From Chlorobiaceae bacterium (GTDB lineage Bacteria; Bacteroidota; Chlorobiia; Chlorobiales; Chlorobiaceae), in contig JAAXXY010000002.1 of the NCBI GenBank assembly GCA_013334225.1, positions 2,084-66,083 of the forward strand: 64,000 bases of DNA, written 5' to 3'. The notes under the pieces were generated by a model. That model saw only the letters and a list, made by a program, of their open reading frames with translations, searched no databases and was not told the origin of the DNA. Every line of letters begins with the position of its first letter. The stretch's first letter is position 1. This document shows, one piece after another, positions 27,194 to 35,980 of this stretch. Made by a program: the position numbers and the translations under genes.

Positions 27194-29809
27194 ATGGCGA
27201 ATGAGAATAAAAATAATTCAAACTACAGAGCTTATCTCTTTGTGTTTTTCAGTGTGGTCTTGCTGGTCCTTACACTCTGGATCGTATGGGATGACGAGTT
27301 TGGACTGAGGCCCTGGAAGAAGTACCAGCAGGAATTCAAGACCCTGAAACATGCCCAGCTTGAAAAAGAGTACAACAAGGCAGTGAGCGATTTCCAGAAG
27401 TCCGGTGATGCACAGAAACTTGCCGCTCTGAAGTCACAGTTCAAGAAAGCTGAGGACAACTTCAACAGGAAGGAGGTTCAGGAGAAGTACAAAAAGCTCA
27501 ACGAACAGTGGGCGGATGTGCATGCTGAAGCAGCTAAGAACCAGAAAGAGCTGCAGAATGCACGCGGACTGTATCTCGAAACAGAGTATTTCTTTACAAA
27601 GACGCAGAAGCCTGAGTACAAGAAAAAAATGGATGAGCTGCAGAAGCAGATCGATGCTTTTTCCGCGAAAACATCGGCACTCCAGAAGCGGGAAGATGCG
27701 CTTAAAAGCTCATTGGCACCATATACGGCAGGTATTGCTGACCTGCAAGCTGAAATTTCAAAGCTTGAAAGCGGGCTTGAGGATAAAAAGGAGAGGATCG
27801 CTACAAGCGACAAGGTTCCTGTCGAGATCAAGCAGGTCTATATCAAGGATATCGACAAGGCAGACCGCTGTCAGTCCTGCCATATCGGTATAGACGGTTC
27901 GAAACAGATCTCTTTGAAGCAGCCCTTTACAAAGCATCCTGCAAGTTTCGTTTTCCTGAAAAACCACGATCCCGAGAAATTCGGTTGTACCTTCTGTCAC
28001 CGCGGGCAGGGCAGGGCTACCACCACAGTCGCGAAAGCCCATGGCAAAGTGAAGCACTGGGATGAGCCGATGCTCGAGGGGGATATGACACAGACGTCAT
28101 GCCTGAACTGCCATGGTGATGTCAAGCAGCTTCGCGGGGCCGAGTATATAGCTAAAAATACAGAACTGGTCAGGAAATACGGCTGTTACAGCTGCCACAA
28201 GATTCCCGGATATGATGGTTTCGGCGATGTCGGACCTGTTCTCACCGAGGTCGGCACCAAGGTCAATTACACCTGGGCGATAAACTGGCTGCAGGATCCG
28301 AAGAAATATTTCTCTACGGCAAGGATGCCCAAGTTCTATTTCAAGCCGGACGAGGCTGAAGCTATTGCAGACTATCTCTTCAGCATGTCGGGCACGACGC
28401 GTCGTGATGTTGATTATGCAAATGAGACACCTGACGAAAAGCTGGTCGAACAGGGAAGACAGCTCTGGAGCCAGGCCCGGTGTAATCTCTGCCATATTAC
28501 AAACGGAAAAGGTGGAAACAACATCAAAGTGTATGCTCCGGATCTGAGTAAAGTAGGCAGTAAGGTTAACAAGGATTGGCTGTTCAAATGGATTAAAGAC
28601 CCGAATGCCTATTTCCCTGGAACAAAGATGCCGAGATTCCGCTTTACCGATCAGGAAATCAACGCACTTGTCGAATATATCGTCAGCGAGTTCAAGGACG
28701 ACGAAGCGGAGGTGAAGTATACAAATCCAGTTGAGATAAAAGCAGAGTCTATCCGTAAAGGCAAAGACCTTATACTTAAGTACGGTTGTTATGGCTGTCA
28801 CAAGCTCCAGGGTATGGAGGATATGGTACAGGTCGCGCCATCGCTTATGAGCCAGGGTGTTACCTTCCTGAAAGGCGATGAAATGAGGGAAAAAATCGGG
28901 GCTGAACTTTCATCGATTGGCAGCAAACCGGTGGATATGCTCGACTTCGGAAAACTGAAGAAGTCCATTCCGAATGACAGGCTCAGTTATATCAAGCAGA
29001 AGCTGAGAGATCCAAGAGGATACAGGCTTGGTCTGAGGATGCCTGACTTCCGCCTGACGGAAAGCGAGATCAACGGATTGGCATCGGTGTTGTACGGATT
29101 TACCGATAATACCATACCATCCCGTTACATGGTGCCATCCCGCCAGCAGCTCGACAAGATGGCAGGTGTACCATCGTACAAGTTCTCGGGTGATTTCGCC
29201 AAGGTTATTGCCGATGTGAAATGTACAAACTGCCATTCGATAAAGGGTATCGGCGCTGATTACGCTCCAGACCTGACGGTAGTCGGCAGCAAACTGCAGG
29301 AACCATGGATACGCAAGTTCCTGGAAAATCCGGATGTTATCCGTCCTTTGCTGCAGCAGATGCCTAAGCTTGGCCTGACGGCAGGCAAAACGCCGGCAAA
29401 GATAACCATGCCGAAGTTCAATCTTGGCACACAGAAAGTTGAGGATACGAACAAATCGGATGTTGATGTCATCATCAACTACTTCCAGCAGGAACTGGTG
29501 ACAAACGATATACCGAAACAGATTCCGGTTATCACGACCCTTGCTCCGGAAGAACAGATTGCAAAAGGCAAGGAGCTGTATGATCAGAAAGGGTGCAAAT
29601 CGTGTCACCAGGTAGGTACGGATGGCGGCGCTCTCGGGCCGAACTTGTCGAATGTCGGTAACAGGCTGAATCCAGGGTTTATTTTCAAACATCTTGAAAA
29701 TGCCCGCAAGTTCAAGCCGGATATTGTCGAACCGAATTACGGGTTCTCGGAACGCGAGAGGATTTATCTAACAAACTATTTGATGACCCTGAAACTGAAC
29801 GTAAAGTGA
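27194..29809 (+). CDS. Membrane-anchored octaheme c-type cytochrome with coiled coil
   Basis: An 871-residue protein with one N-terminal transmembrane helix (AYLFVFFSVVLLVLTLWIVW), a long charged coiled coil (about residues 30-210), then eight CxxCH heme sites near residues 226 (CQSCH), 264 (CTFCH), 303 (CLNCH), 330 (CYSCH), 430 (CNLCH), 531 (CYGCH), 676 (CTNCH) and 801 (CKSCH). The spacing shows repeated cytochrome c-like domains (GCYSCHKI...MPKF). It replaces the cytochrome f or c1 partner of the b6f-like complex and should face the periplasm. I know no closely described relative with this coiled coil. Confidence 0.9.
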   Translation: MANENKNNSNYRAYLFVFFSVVLLVLTLWIVWDDEFGLRPWKKYQQEFKTLKHAQLEKEYNKAVSDFQKSGDAQKLAALKSQFKKAEDNFNRKEVQEKYKKLNEQWADVHAEAAKNQKELQNARGLYLETEYFFTKTQKPEYKKKMDELQKQIDAFSAKTSALQKREDALKSSLAPYTAGIADLQAEISKLESGLEDKKERIATSDKVPVEIKQVYIKDIDKADRCQSCHIGIDGSKQISLKQPFTKHPASFVFLKNHDPEKFGCTFCHRGQGRATTTVAKAHGKVKHWDEPMLEGDMTQTSCLNCHGDVKQLRGAEYIAKNTELVRKYGCYSCHKIPGYDGFGDVGPVLTEVGTKVNYTWAINWLQDPKKYFSTARMPKFYFKPDEAEAIADYLFSMSGTTRRDVDYANETPDEKLVEQGRQLWSQARCNLCHITNGKGGNNIKVYAPDLSKVGSKVNKDWLFKWIKDPNAYFPGTKMPRFRFTDQEINALVEYIVSEFKDDEAEVKYTNPVEIKAESIRKGKDLILKYGCYGCHKLQGMEDMVQVAPSLMSQGVTFLKGDEMREKIGAELSSIGSKPVDMLDFGKLKKSIPNDRLSYIKQKLRDPRGYRLGLRMPDFRLTESEINGLASVLYGFTDNTIPSRYMVPSRQQLDKMAGVPSYKFSGDFAKVIADVKCTNCHSIKGIGADYAPDLTVVGSKLQEPWIRKFLENPDVIRPLLQQMPKLGLTAGKTPAKITMPKFNLGTQKVEDTNKSDVDVIINYFQQELVTNDIPKQIPVITTLAPEEQIAKGKELYDQKGCKSCHQVGTDGGALGPNLSNVGNRLNPGFIFKHLENARKFKPDIVEPNYGFSERERIYLTNYLMTLKLNVK

Positions 29810-30249
29810 TGCAAAAAACTATGAGAATCAGAAATGTCGCTTTATTCGCAGCACTTTCCGTACTTGTCGTTACGGGGTGCGGCAAGAAACAGGACAAAGG
29901 GGCGAAAGCTTCGAAAAATGCAGTCTCTGCCGCCGATTCGGCGGCAGCTGCATCGAAGATGCCATATTCCCTGAAGGAAGGAAAAAGGTTGTATAATCAC
30001 TACTGTGGAGTTTGCCATGGAGAGACAGGCGATGGTGCTGGCCAGTATTACGGCCTTACGCCTTCCCCGGCCAATTTCACTGACAAGGCTTTCATGAAAA
30101 CCCTCCCCGACGAGGTGCTGTTCAAGGCCATCAATGAAGGCTCTGCATCGGTCGGTAAATCAAACATGTGCCCTCCCTGGGGTAACTCGTTCAATCCCGA
30201 GGAAATCGAGTTTATTGTAACCTACATTAAAACTTTTACGGGGAGCTGA
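29809..30249 (+). CDS. Monoheme c-type cytochrome lipoprotein
   Basis: A 146-residue protein with a lipobox signal peptide (VLVVTGCGKK), so it is lipid-anchored on the periplasmic side. The single heme site is CGVCHGETGDGAGQYYG near residue 66, and a class-I-like methionine ligand lies in NMCPPW. Its start overlaps the octaheme stop (TGATG), which couples translation. It resembles the small cytochromes that carry electrons to a bc complex or photosynthetic reaction centre; the actual partner is unknown. Confidence 0.88.
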   Translation: MQKTMRIRNVALFAALSVLVVTGCGKKQDKGAKASKNAVSAADSAAAASKMPYSLKEGKRLYNHYCGVCHGETGDGAGQYYGLTPSPANFTDKAFMKTLPDEVLFKAINEGSASVGKSNMCPPWGNSFNPEEIEFIVTYIKTFTGS

Positions 30250-30332
30250 AATTTATCCTGATCATTTTGCGTAGTATATATGGATAATATCAGGATTACT
30301 TTTTTTCGTCAAATTAAAACATGGAGTCAGCA

Positions 30333-30932
30333 ATGTTAAAAAACAAAAGCTCACTATTGAAAACCACACTGTTGGCAGCTGCTTTCGGTTTCATCAGTTC
30401 CAATGCATTCTGCGGCGGCACTGTTTCCGGTGCCGTTGATTCAACGCCACCGAAATACAAGAAGGATACGGTGGTCTATATCAAAGGCGTAACCGGACCT
30501 GTAAAAGCCGGCAAGGGCGAAGTCGATCAGAAAAATCTTGTGTTCGTTCCTCATGTGCTTGTGGTGCCGACCGGCACCAGTGTCGAGTTCAAGAACAGCG
30601 ACAAGGTCAATCACAATATTTTCTCCGGAGATGCCTGCAATAAATTCAATCTCGGTACCTACAATCCTGGCCAGTCCAAAGCCATTACTTTTAGTAAACC
30701 ATGCGTGGTAAACCTGCTCTGTAACGTACATTCCGAAATGTCCGGTTTTGTCGTTGCTGTTGACAGTAACTACTTTGCTGTTACCAGTGCGGATGGCAAA
30801 TTCTCCATTGCTAACGTTCCTGCCGGTACTTATGAAGTCGGCGTCTGGAACGAAAAGCTGAAAGCTGCCAAAACAATGGTTACCGTAAAGGACGGACAGG
30901 CTTCGACACTCGCTATCGCACTTACCAAGTAA
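30333..30932 (+). CDS. Periplasmic cupredoxin-like protein with a C-terminal carboxypeptidase-regulatory domain
   Basis: A 199-residue exported protein (signal peptide ending near AFCGG). A cupredoxin-like region has DKVNHNIF and CNVHSEM: one His, then Cys, His and Met in a Cys-x2-His-x2-Met layout, which could form a copper site like those of plastocyanin-type carriers. A short carboxypeptidase-regulatory-like beta domain (VTSADGKFSIANVPAGTYEV) follows. The ATG at 30333 is preceded by GGAG. It closes the bc operon and is followed by a terminator, so it is a likely soluble electron carrier. Copper binding is inference. Confidence 0.75.
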   Translation: MLKNKSSLLKTTLLAAAFGFISSNAFCGGTVSGAVDSTPPKYKKDTVVYIKGVTGPVKAGKGEVDQKNLVFVPHVLVVPTGTSVEFKNSDKVNHNIFSGDACNKFNLGTYNPGQSKAITFSKPCVVNLLCNVHSEMSGFVVAVDSNYFAVTSADGKFSIANVPAGTYEVGVWNEKLKAAKTMVTVKDGQASTLAIALTK

Positions 30933-30957
30933 TGTACTCCCTTACTATCTGATGAAT

Positions 30958-30989
30958 AAAAAGCCCTGTCGTTTGACGGGGCTTTTTTA
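30958..30989 (+). terminator. Rho-independent terminator of the cytochrome operon
   Basis: AAAAGCCCTGTC and GACGGGGCTTTT form a strong stem with a short loop, followed by T bases, about 25 bases after the cupredoxin stop. Confidence 0.9.
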
Positions 30990-31190
30990 TTGAAACGCCA
31001 CCAGATACTCCGTTCATCATAAGAGTTACAAGAACTCCGAGAGTCAATTTTCTGTTCATTTTTACAGTTTGTTACATTTTTCAACTCAAGAGTATTTTTT
31101 GCTCACTTCTGATACGACTGGACAGCAGGGTATCTATAAATAATTTCCTGTTACACTGATCCTTGCAACCGATTTAAAGCGTTTTTGGAG

Positions 31191-32468
31191 ATGAAGGTTT
31201 TTCAGCATATATGGCGCCGGTTGAAAGAACATCCGTTATCGCGGGTTGGTCCTGGTCTTATCACCGGTGTTGCTGATGACGATCCAAGCGGTATAGCTAC
31301 GTATTCACAGGCAGGGGCTCAATTCGGCCTTAACATGCTTTGGACCATGCCATTATCTTTTCCCATGATGGCCGCAATCCAGTCAATGTGTGCAAGAATA
31401 GGCCGCGTTACGGGCAAAGGATTGGCCGCGAATATCAAAACCACTTATCCACCCATAGTTCTGTTCAGTGTCGTTTCACTATTACTCATTGCCAACATTC
31501 TTAATATAGCTGCAGACGTAGCAGCAATGGGTGAGGTCGCTGAATTGATTACCGGTGTTAATCGTCACGTTATGACAGCTGCTTTTGTTTTTGGAACCGT
31601 AATTCTCCAGATATTTATTCCTTATCATCGATATGTGAAATTTTTGAAGTGGTTGACAATCAGCCTGCTTTCTTATGCAGCTGTCCTTTTTACTGTTCAT
31701 GTGCCCTGGGATCAGGTGCTGCAAAGAACGTTCCTGCCCAGATTAACTATTACTGCCGATGTCGCAGCAGTCATTGTCGGTGTATTTGGAACAACGATAA
31801 GCCCGTATCTTTTTTTCTGGCAAGCTTCGGAAGAAGTTGAAGAAATGTATAAGAAAAAGGGTGCACTTCCTCTCCTCAATAATCGAAGTGCTGCGAAAGA
31901 TGAACTGCGACGGATAAGCTGGGATACCTGGAGCGGAATGTTTTATTCCAATATTTCAGCATACTTTATTATCCTGGCTACCGCCGTAACTCTCAATGTG
32001 GCTGGTATCACCGATATCAATACCGCAGCTGCGGCAGCCAGTGCACTCAGACCGTTAGCCGGCGATTTTGCCTATTTACTCTTTGCCGTCGGTATTCTGG
32101 GTGTTGGTTTGATTGGAGTTCCCGTCCTGGCGGGATCAGGGGCATACGCTCTTTCTGAGGCAATGAATTGGGCGGAAGGACTGGAGCGCAATCTCTCTGA
32201 TGCCAGGAGATTTTATGCTATTATAGCTTTCAGCGTTCTTCTTGGACTGGTTATTCAGTATTCTCCGATCAGTCCAATGAAAGCCTTGTTCTGGAGTGCG
32301 GTTATCAATGGTGTTGTTGCTGTTCCGCTCATGGTTGTTATTATCATGCTTGCATCAAATAAATCAGTAATGGGCGAGTATACAGCAAACCGGACTATTA
32401 TTGTTATTGGCTGGATTGCGACAATTGTCATGGGGATAGCAGCAATACGATTATTTTTTCCTGTGTAA
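31191..32468 (+). CDS. Nramp-family divalent metal transporter
   Basis: A 425-residue membrane protein with about eleven helices. The first helix carries VADDDPSGIATYSQ and the sixth region GTTISPYLFFWQASEEVEE, which match the Nramp superfamily, but the canonical DPGN and the metal-binding Met of helix 6 are not conserved, as in Nramp-related members. The substrate could be Mn, Fe or Mg. It sits next to the cyc2/bc island but after a terminator, with its own upstream gap of 250 bases. Confidence 0.85.
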   Translation: MKVFQHIWRRLKEHPLSRVGPGLITGVADDDPSGIATYSQAGAQFGLNMLWTMPLSFPMMAAIQSMCARIGRVTGKGLAANIKTTYPPIVLFSVVSLLLIANILNIAADVAAMGEVAELITGVNRHVMTAAFVFGTVILQIFIPYHRYVKFLKWLTISLLSYAAVLFTVHVPWDQVLQRTFLPRLTITADVAAVIVGVFGTTISPYLFFWQASEEVEEMYKKKGALPLLNNRSAAKDELRRISWDTWSGMFYSNISAYFIILATAVTLNVAGITDINTAAAAASALRPLAGDFAYLLFAVGILGVGLIGVPVLAGSGAYALSEAMNWAEGLERNLSDARRFYAIIAFSVLLGLVIQYSPISPMKALFWSAVINGVVAVPLMVVIIMLASNKSVMGEYTANRTIIVIGWIATIVMGIAAIRLFFPV

Positions 32469-32708
32469 CTATTATTATTGCATATATCCTGACAATATTG
32501 TTGCAGCACAAACTGAATTACTTATAACAAATATTCATAACTTGAAATATTTTCAATGGTGATTGTTTAAATTTGTTTTTATCTCACTTCCTTTCCGGTT
32601 AAAAAAAAAGCCTGCCGGAAACTGACCGTTGAAGAAATAATATTTTCATCTGTTTTTCTGTATAAAAAAGTTTTTTTGCTTCTCATTCTATTCTATTTAT
32701 AACAGGAC

Positions 32709-33728
32709 TTAATCATCATCGCTTTCTTTGTGCCAATAACCCTCTTTACCGCGACTTTCTCCATCTCCATTCCGGTGGCATTTCATACAGTTCTGATAGT
32801 TGTAGATCCCCTCTTCGCGATGTTCGGAAGCAATTTTAGCTTCTGAATGTTCATGACATCCATAGCAGGTATAGATTTTGTAGTTGCCCGGATTGGCATG
32901 GCATGTTCTGCAACTTGCCCGGTGATCTCCATCAAGTCTGAAATATCGATCATGATTGAAAGTCGCTGGTTTCCATTTATTTGTGTTGTGACAATCTGCG
33001 CATGAAGCCCGGGATAAACGGTGCATGCTGTCATTCGGCTGATCGGCTTTGTGGCACTTTATGCAATTTTTTCCGGATGAAGCGTCAAGCTTGCCGTGAT
33101 CAAATGCAGCAGGTTTCCAGCTTTTCGTTCCATGGCAGGTATTGCAGTTATCCGATAAACTAATGTGGAGCTTGTCATCAGGTTTGTCTGTTTTATGGCA
33201 ACTGATGCATGATTTGTCTGAAATACCGGTCAACTGTTTGTGATCAAATGTTGCAGGTTTCCATCGTGATGTGTTATGGCATTGGCCACAGTTGCCCCGG
33301 GTAAAACGGTGCACCTCATCAGCTGGTTTTTTCTGTGCATGGCAATTGGAACAATTGTTCAGCAGTTCCTTTGAAATCAGTTCATGACGAAAGGACCTGA
33401 TCGCTTTTTCCGCGTCTATGCCTTTATGGTCGGTGTGGCATTCTATACATGTTTTTTCAGGCAGACCTTTGTGAAACTGCACTTTGCCCTCATTTTTCGT
33501 AATCAGCTTTCCTGAAACGCTTTTAAAGCCGATATCCGACGGTTTATGGCATGAGAGACATTGAACCGAAGCAGCTCCTTTCAAGGGCTGGTGGCAGCTC
33601 AGGCAATTGTTTTTCAGCGACTGGTGCCCTTTCATCAACCCTCCCGGACTGAGTAGAAAATCAGGAGCAGTCAGGACAAGCGTTGCAAGGATCAGTACCG
33701 ATACGATGAAGACAATCAGTGGTTTCAA
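32709..33728 (-). CDS. Dodecaheme class III-like c-type cytochrome
   Basis: A 339-residue protein with an N-terminal membrane anchor (FIVSVLILATLVLTAPDF) and twelve CxxCH motifs: CLSCH twice, CIECH, CSNCH, CGQCH, CISCH, CNTCH, CIKCH, CADCH, CRTCH, CYGCH and CMKCH. A repeat of about 35-40 residues (WKPATFDH...SCISCHK) contributes bis-His ligands, as in tetraheme c3/c7-type proteins. It should be periplasmic and able to hold many electrons. The b-type membrane gene follows 3 bases upstream on the same strand, so the two probably form one quinone-linked unit. Confidence 0.92.
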   Translation of the reverse strand: MKPLIVFIVSVLILATLVLTAPDFLLSPGGLMKGHQSLKNNCLSCHQPLKGAASVQCLSCHKPSDIGFKSVSGKLITKNEGKVQFHKGLPEKTCIECHTDHKGIDAEKAIRSFRHELISKELLNNCSNCHAQKKPADEVHRFTRGNCGQCHNTSRWKPATFDHKQLTGISDKSCISCHKTDKPDDKLHISLSDNCNTCHGTKSWKPAAFDHGKLDASSGKNCIKCHKADQPNDSMHRLSRASCADCHNTNKWKPATFNHDRYFRLDGDHRASCRTCHANPGNYKIYTCYGCHEHSEAKIASEHREEGIYNYQNCMKCHRNGDGESRGKEGYWHKESDDD

Positions 33729-33731
33729 GGT

Positions 33732-34307
33732 TCAGCTCCAGTTTAAGAAGTATGCTATACTGAGAATATGCAACATGGTCAGAGCGAGCAGGACAGCAAC
33801 CAGAGGCATGTGCACGGCTCTCCATTTTTCAAGCGTTTCTACCGTCATGGTATCCCAGTAGCGTTGCTGTTCCAGATCGTCTTCATTCACTGCAGCTCCG
33901 GTGGATTGCTGTTTCATTTTCACCTCGGCTTTCACCTTTTTGAGCAGATACTGCCCAATGTGCCCGCTGCCTGTTACGATCAGCATGAATGCTGTGGCTG
34001 CCCAGGGAAGGAGTGCGTTGAAATGGATTCCGGAATGAATAAGGATCATAAGGGTACCTATCCATCCGGCATTGCAGTGGAGCCTCAGAAAGATACCGAG
34101 AGGTCCGTTTTTTATCATCTTTTTTTTACGGGCCGAATACCCGAAAGAGAGGATGAAGAACAGTGTCCCTGGTACACCGAGGTATCTTCCAATCCATGCC
34201 ATGTGAGCGATATGAAGAATCGCGTCAAGAGTAATAGCCGCAAGAATCAGCAAGAGGTATGAAATGGTAAGAGGTAAAGCTCTTTGAACCAGTACTGAAT
34301 TCCACAT
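33732..34307 (-). CDS. Small b-type cytochrome membrane protein
   Basis: A 191-residue membrane protein with about four helices. Histidines that may bind heme b occur in helix positions AHMAW, RLHCNAG, LIHSGIHF, RAVHMPL and MLHILSI. A charged loop (about residues 125-155) separates the last two helices. I cannot name the family with certainty; it resembles the cytochrome b561/b6-like group. The 12-heme cytochrome stop-start gap is 3 bases, so quinone-to-cytochrome electron transfer is the likely role. Confidence 0.75.
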   Translation of the reverse strand: MWNSVLVQRALPLTISYLLLILAAITLDAILHIAHMAWIGRYLGVPGTLFFILSFGYSARKKKMIKNGPLGIFLRLHCNAGWIGTLMILIHSGIHFNALLPWAATAFMLIVTGSGHIGQYLLKKVKAEVKMKQQSTGAAVNEDDLEQQRYWDTMTVETLEKWRAVHMPLVAVLLALTMLHILSIAYFLNWS

Positions 34308-34337
34308 CGTGAACAGTGTTTTGAAAGAGTTGTACTA

Positions 34338-34380
34338 TTTGAAAACTGCCAGTATCCTTTCTGATCTGGCAGTTTTCAAA
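34338..34380. terminator. Long perfect hairpin between two leftward genes
   Basis: TTTGAAAACTGCCAG and CTGGCAGTTTTCAAA form a 15-bp perfect stem with a 13-base loop. It lies between the DUF4405 gene and the b-type cytochrome gene on the minus strand and could terminate or partly attenuate. Confidence 0.7.
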
Positions 34381-34401
34381 ACATAACGGATCAGCCGAAA
34401 C

Positions 34402-34941
34402 TCAATCCCGGTCTTTCTCGGTTTTTTCGGCCCCTTTTACCTCGGCAAGCAACTCTCCGAGAAGTGCCTTGTCACTTTTGCCGTTCTGCCTGGCTATTTC
34501 CTGTATCGTCAAAGTTTGATTTTTAACAGTAATTCCCTTTCCTGCAAGGTTGTCAATAAGATTTTCCGGACTTTTTTTGATAACAAGAGCCACGGTTTCA
34601 AGTGAAGATGAAGTAAGTGCATGTGCGGTTATTTTTCCGAGTTTTTCTCTTCCCTCCTCTTCTTTTTCTCCAAACCCCGGATAAAGAGCCAGAATCGTCA
34701 TGAGCATGCCTCCACCAATAACAGCCAGAGCCGGCTTGCTTGATACATATCCGGTAAACTGTTTCCAGTGAAGAAGGATATGCGCCAGAATTCCGGATAA
34801 CAATAACCAGCTGAGCCATTTGTGGGCAGGTTCCACAAGACCGATTTCGATATCAAAAAAAAGAAGAATTCCTGTAACAGCTGAAATGAAAAATGCCGCT
34901 GAAGCGAGAGGTGTTGCCAAAGTTTTAATTGGTGCTTTCAT
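34402..34941 (-). CDS. DUF4405 domain membrane protein
   Basis: A 179-residue protein with three predicted membrane helices in the first 90 residues and a soluble C-terminal part (about residues 95-179). Histidines in EPAHKWLSW and AHILLHWKQF are placed like those of small heme b-binding DUF4405 proteins. The C-terminal part has a helical repeat-like segment (SLETVALVIKKSPENLIDNL). It lies directly upstream of the 12-heme cytochrome pair, which suggests a role in the same electron path; no function is established. Confidence 0.8.
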   Translation of the reverse strand: MKAPIKTLATPLASAAFFISAVTGILLFFDIEIGLVEPAHKWLSWLLLSGILAHILLHWKQFTGYVSSKPALAVIGGGMLMTILALYPGFGEKEEEGREKLGKITAHALTSSSLETVALVIKKSPENLIDNLAGKGITVKNQTLTIQEIARQNGKSDKALLGELLAEVKGAEKTEKDRD

Positions 34942-35362
34942 GGTTGTACAGATTATGTGAGTGGAAAAATCAATAAATCAGAGAATTCATATAACTATTC
35001 AGGTATAAAGTATCGTATCAATTCTTAAAAGCTTCTGAGGCCTGAGTTAAATGTTGCTTAAAAATCAGCTGTATTTTTTGAGTGTCCTGATGTTATTGAA
35101 AATATGAAACCATACCGGGAGATAGCTTTCCCGGATGGCATCAATTATTGATTAACTGATTTCAGTGAAGTGAATTGAAGATTCACTCCACCTTTTGTAT
35201 TATTTTTTATACTCAAAAAACAGCGTTGTCTTTTAACTGTCTTTTAAGCTGGCTTTCATGTCGGTTTAAGGATGACTCCTGTATTTTTCTTTTTGAAAAG
35301 AAAGGGTAAGGATGATTGACCAAATCAGCCTTTTCTGATAAATGAAATCAACGGAGAGTTCC
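34942..35362. other. Non-coding stretch between divergent genes
   Basis: About 420 AT-rich bases between the leftward DUF4405 gene and the rightward zinc-ribbon gene. It should contain both promoters. I see no gene or named regulatory element. Confidence 0.4.
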
Positions 35363-35665
35363 ATGAAATGTCCTGTATGCAATGTAGACCTTCTTATAAC
35401 AGAACGTCAGAGTATTGAAATTGATTATTGTCCTCAATGCAGGGGAGTCTGGCTTGACAGGGGAGAGCTGGACAAGATTATTGAACGGTCGATGATTGTG
35501 CCGAATACCGTCGAGTACCCTGCCGATTACCGCCATGAATCTTCTCGCCAGGATCATCACTATGATCACCGTAATGATGACCACGACTATCACTACGATC
35601 CTAAAACCGGAAAGAGAAAAAGAAGGGGCGGCCCTTTGGGATTTTTAGGGGAATTGTTCGATTGA
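35363..35665 (+). CDS. Zinc-ribbon (zf-TFIIB) protein with histidine-rich tail
   Basis: A 100-residue cytoplasmic protein. The ATG at 35363 is preceded by GGAG; an upstream frame start is less likely. Two zinc-binding pairs, CPVCN and CPQCRGVWLDRGELDK, match the TFIIB-like zinc-ribbon domain. After about residue 60 the chain is unusually rich in His and Asp (HHYDHRNDDHDYHYD), ending in a basic GKRKRRGG stretch. The His-rich part might bind or store metal; this is inference. The cation transporter CDS follows 315 bases further on. Confidence 0.8.
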   Translation: MKCPVCNVDLLITERQSIEIDYCPQCRGVWLDRGELDKIIERSMIVPNTVEYPADYRHESSRQDHHYDHRNDDHDYHYDPKTGKRKRRGGPLGFLGELFD

Positions 35666-35980
35666 TGACCTCCTTGTGAAAGTACTCACGGCATAACATT
35701 TTGATCACATTCACAGACTGCCGATAGTGCGGTGTTCCTGCTTTGCCGTATTACTCACAGGCTATCTGGGTAAGTCTGATTGTCGTGCCCTTGATTCTGC
35801 AGCTGATACTTCGATCGACCTGTTTGAACTGAAGCTTTTTATTGTTCCTGAAGCTGAAGAACATTGAATTTATTTTCAGATGGTTCTCAAGAATACTGGA
35901 GCAGTTGGAACTCAGACGATCGGATCTTTTCAGATATATTTCACGGGTACTTTCCTGCGTTCAGGACCAATCTTTATTTC

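Noticed and set aside
33345-33362. GAACAATTGTTC resembling the shared operator
   Set aside because: It lies inside the 12-heme cytochrome gene and is explained by its codons.
35714-35866. About 46-codon frame (GTG start) before the CDF gene
   Set aside because: No ribosome site and no recognisable feature; the end overlaps the transporter leader.
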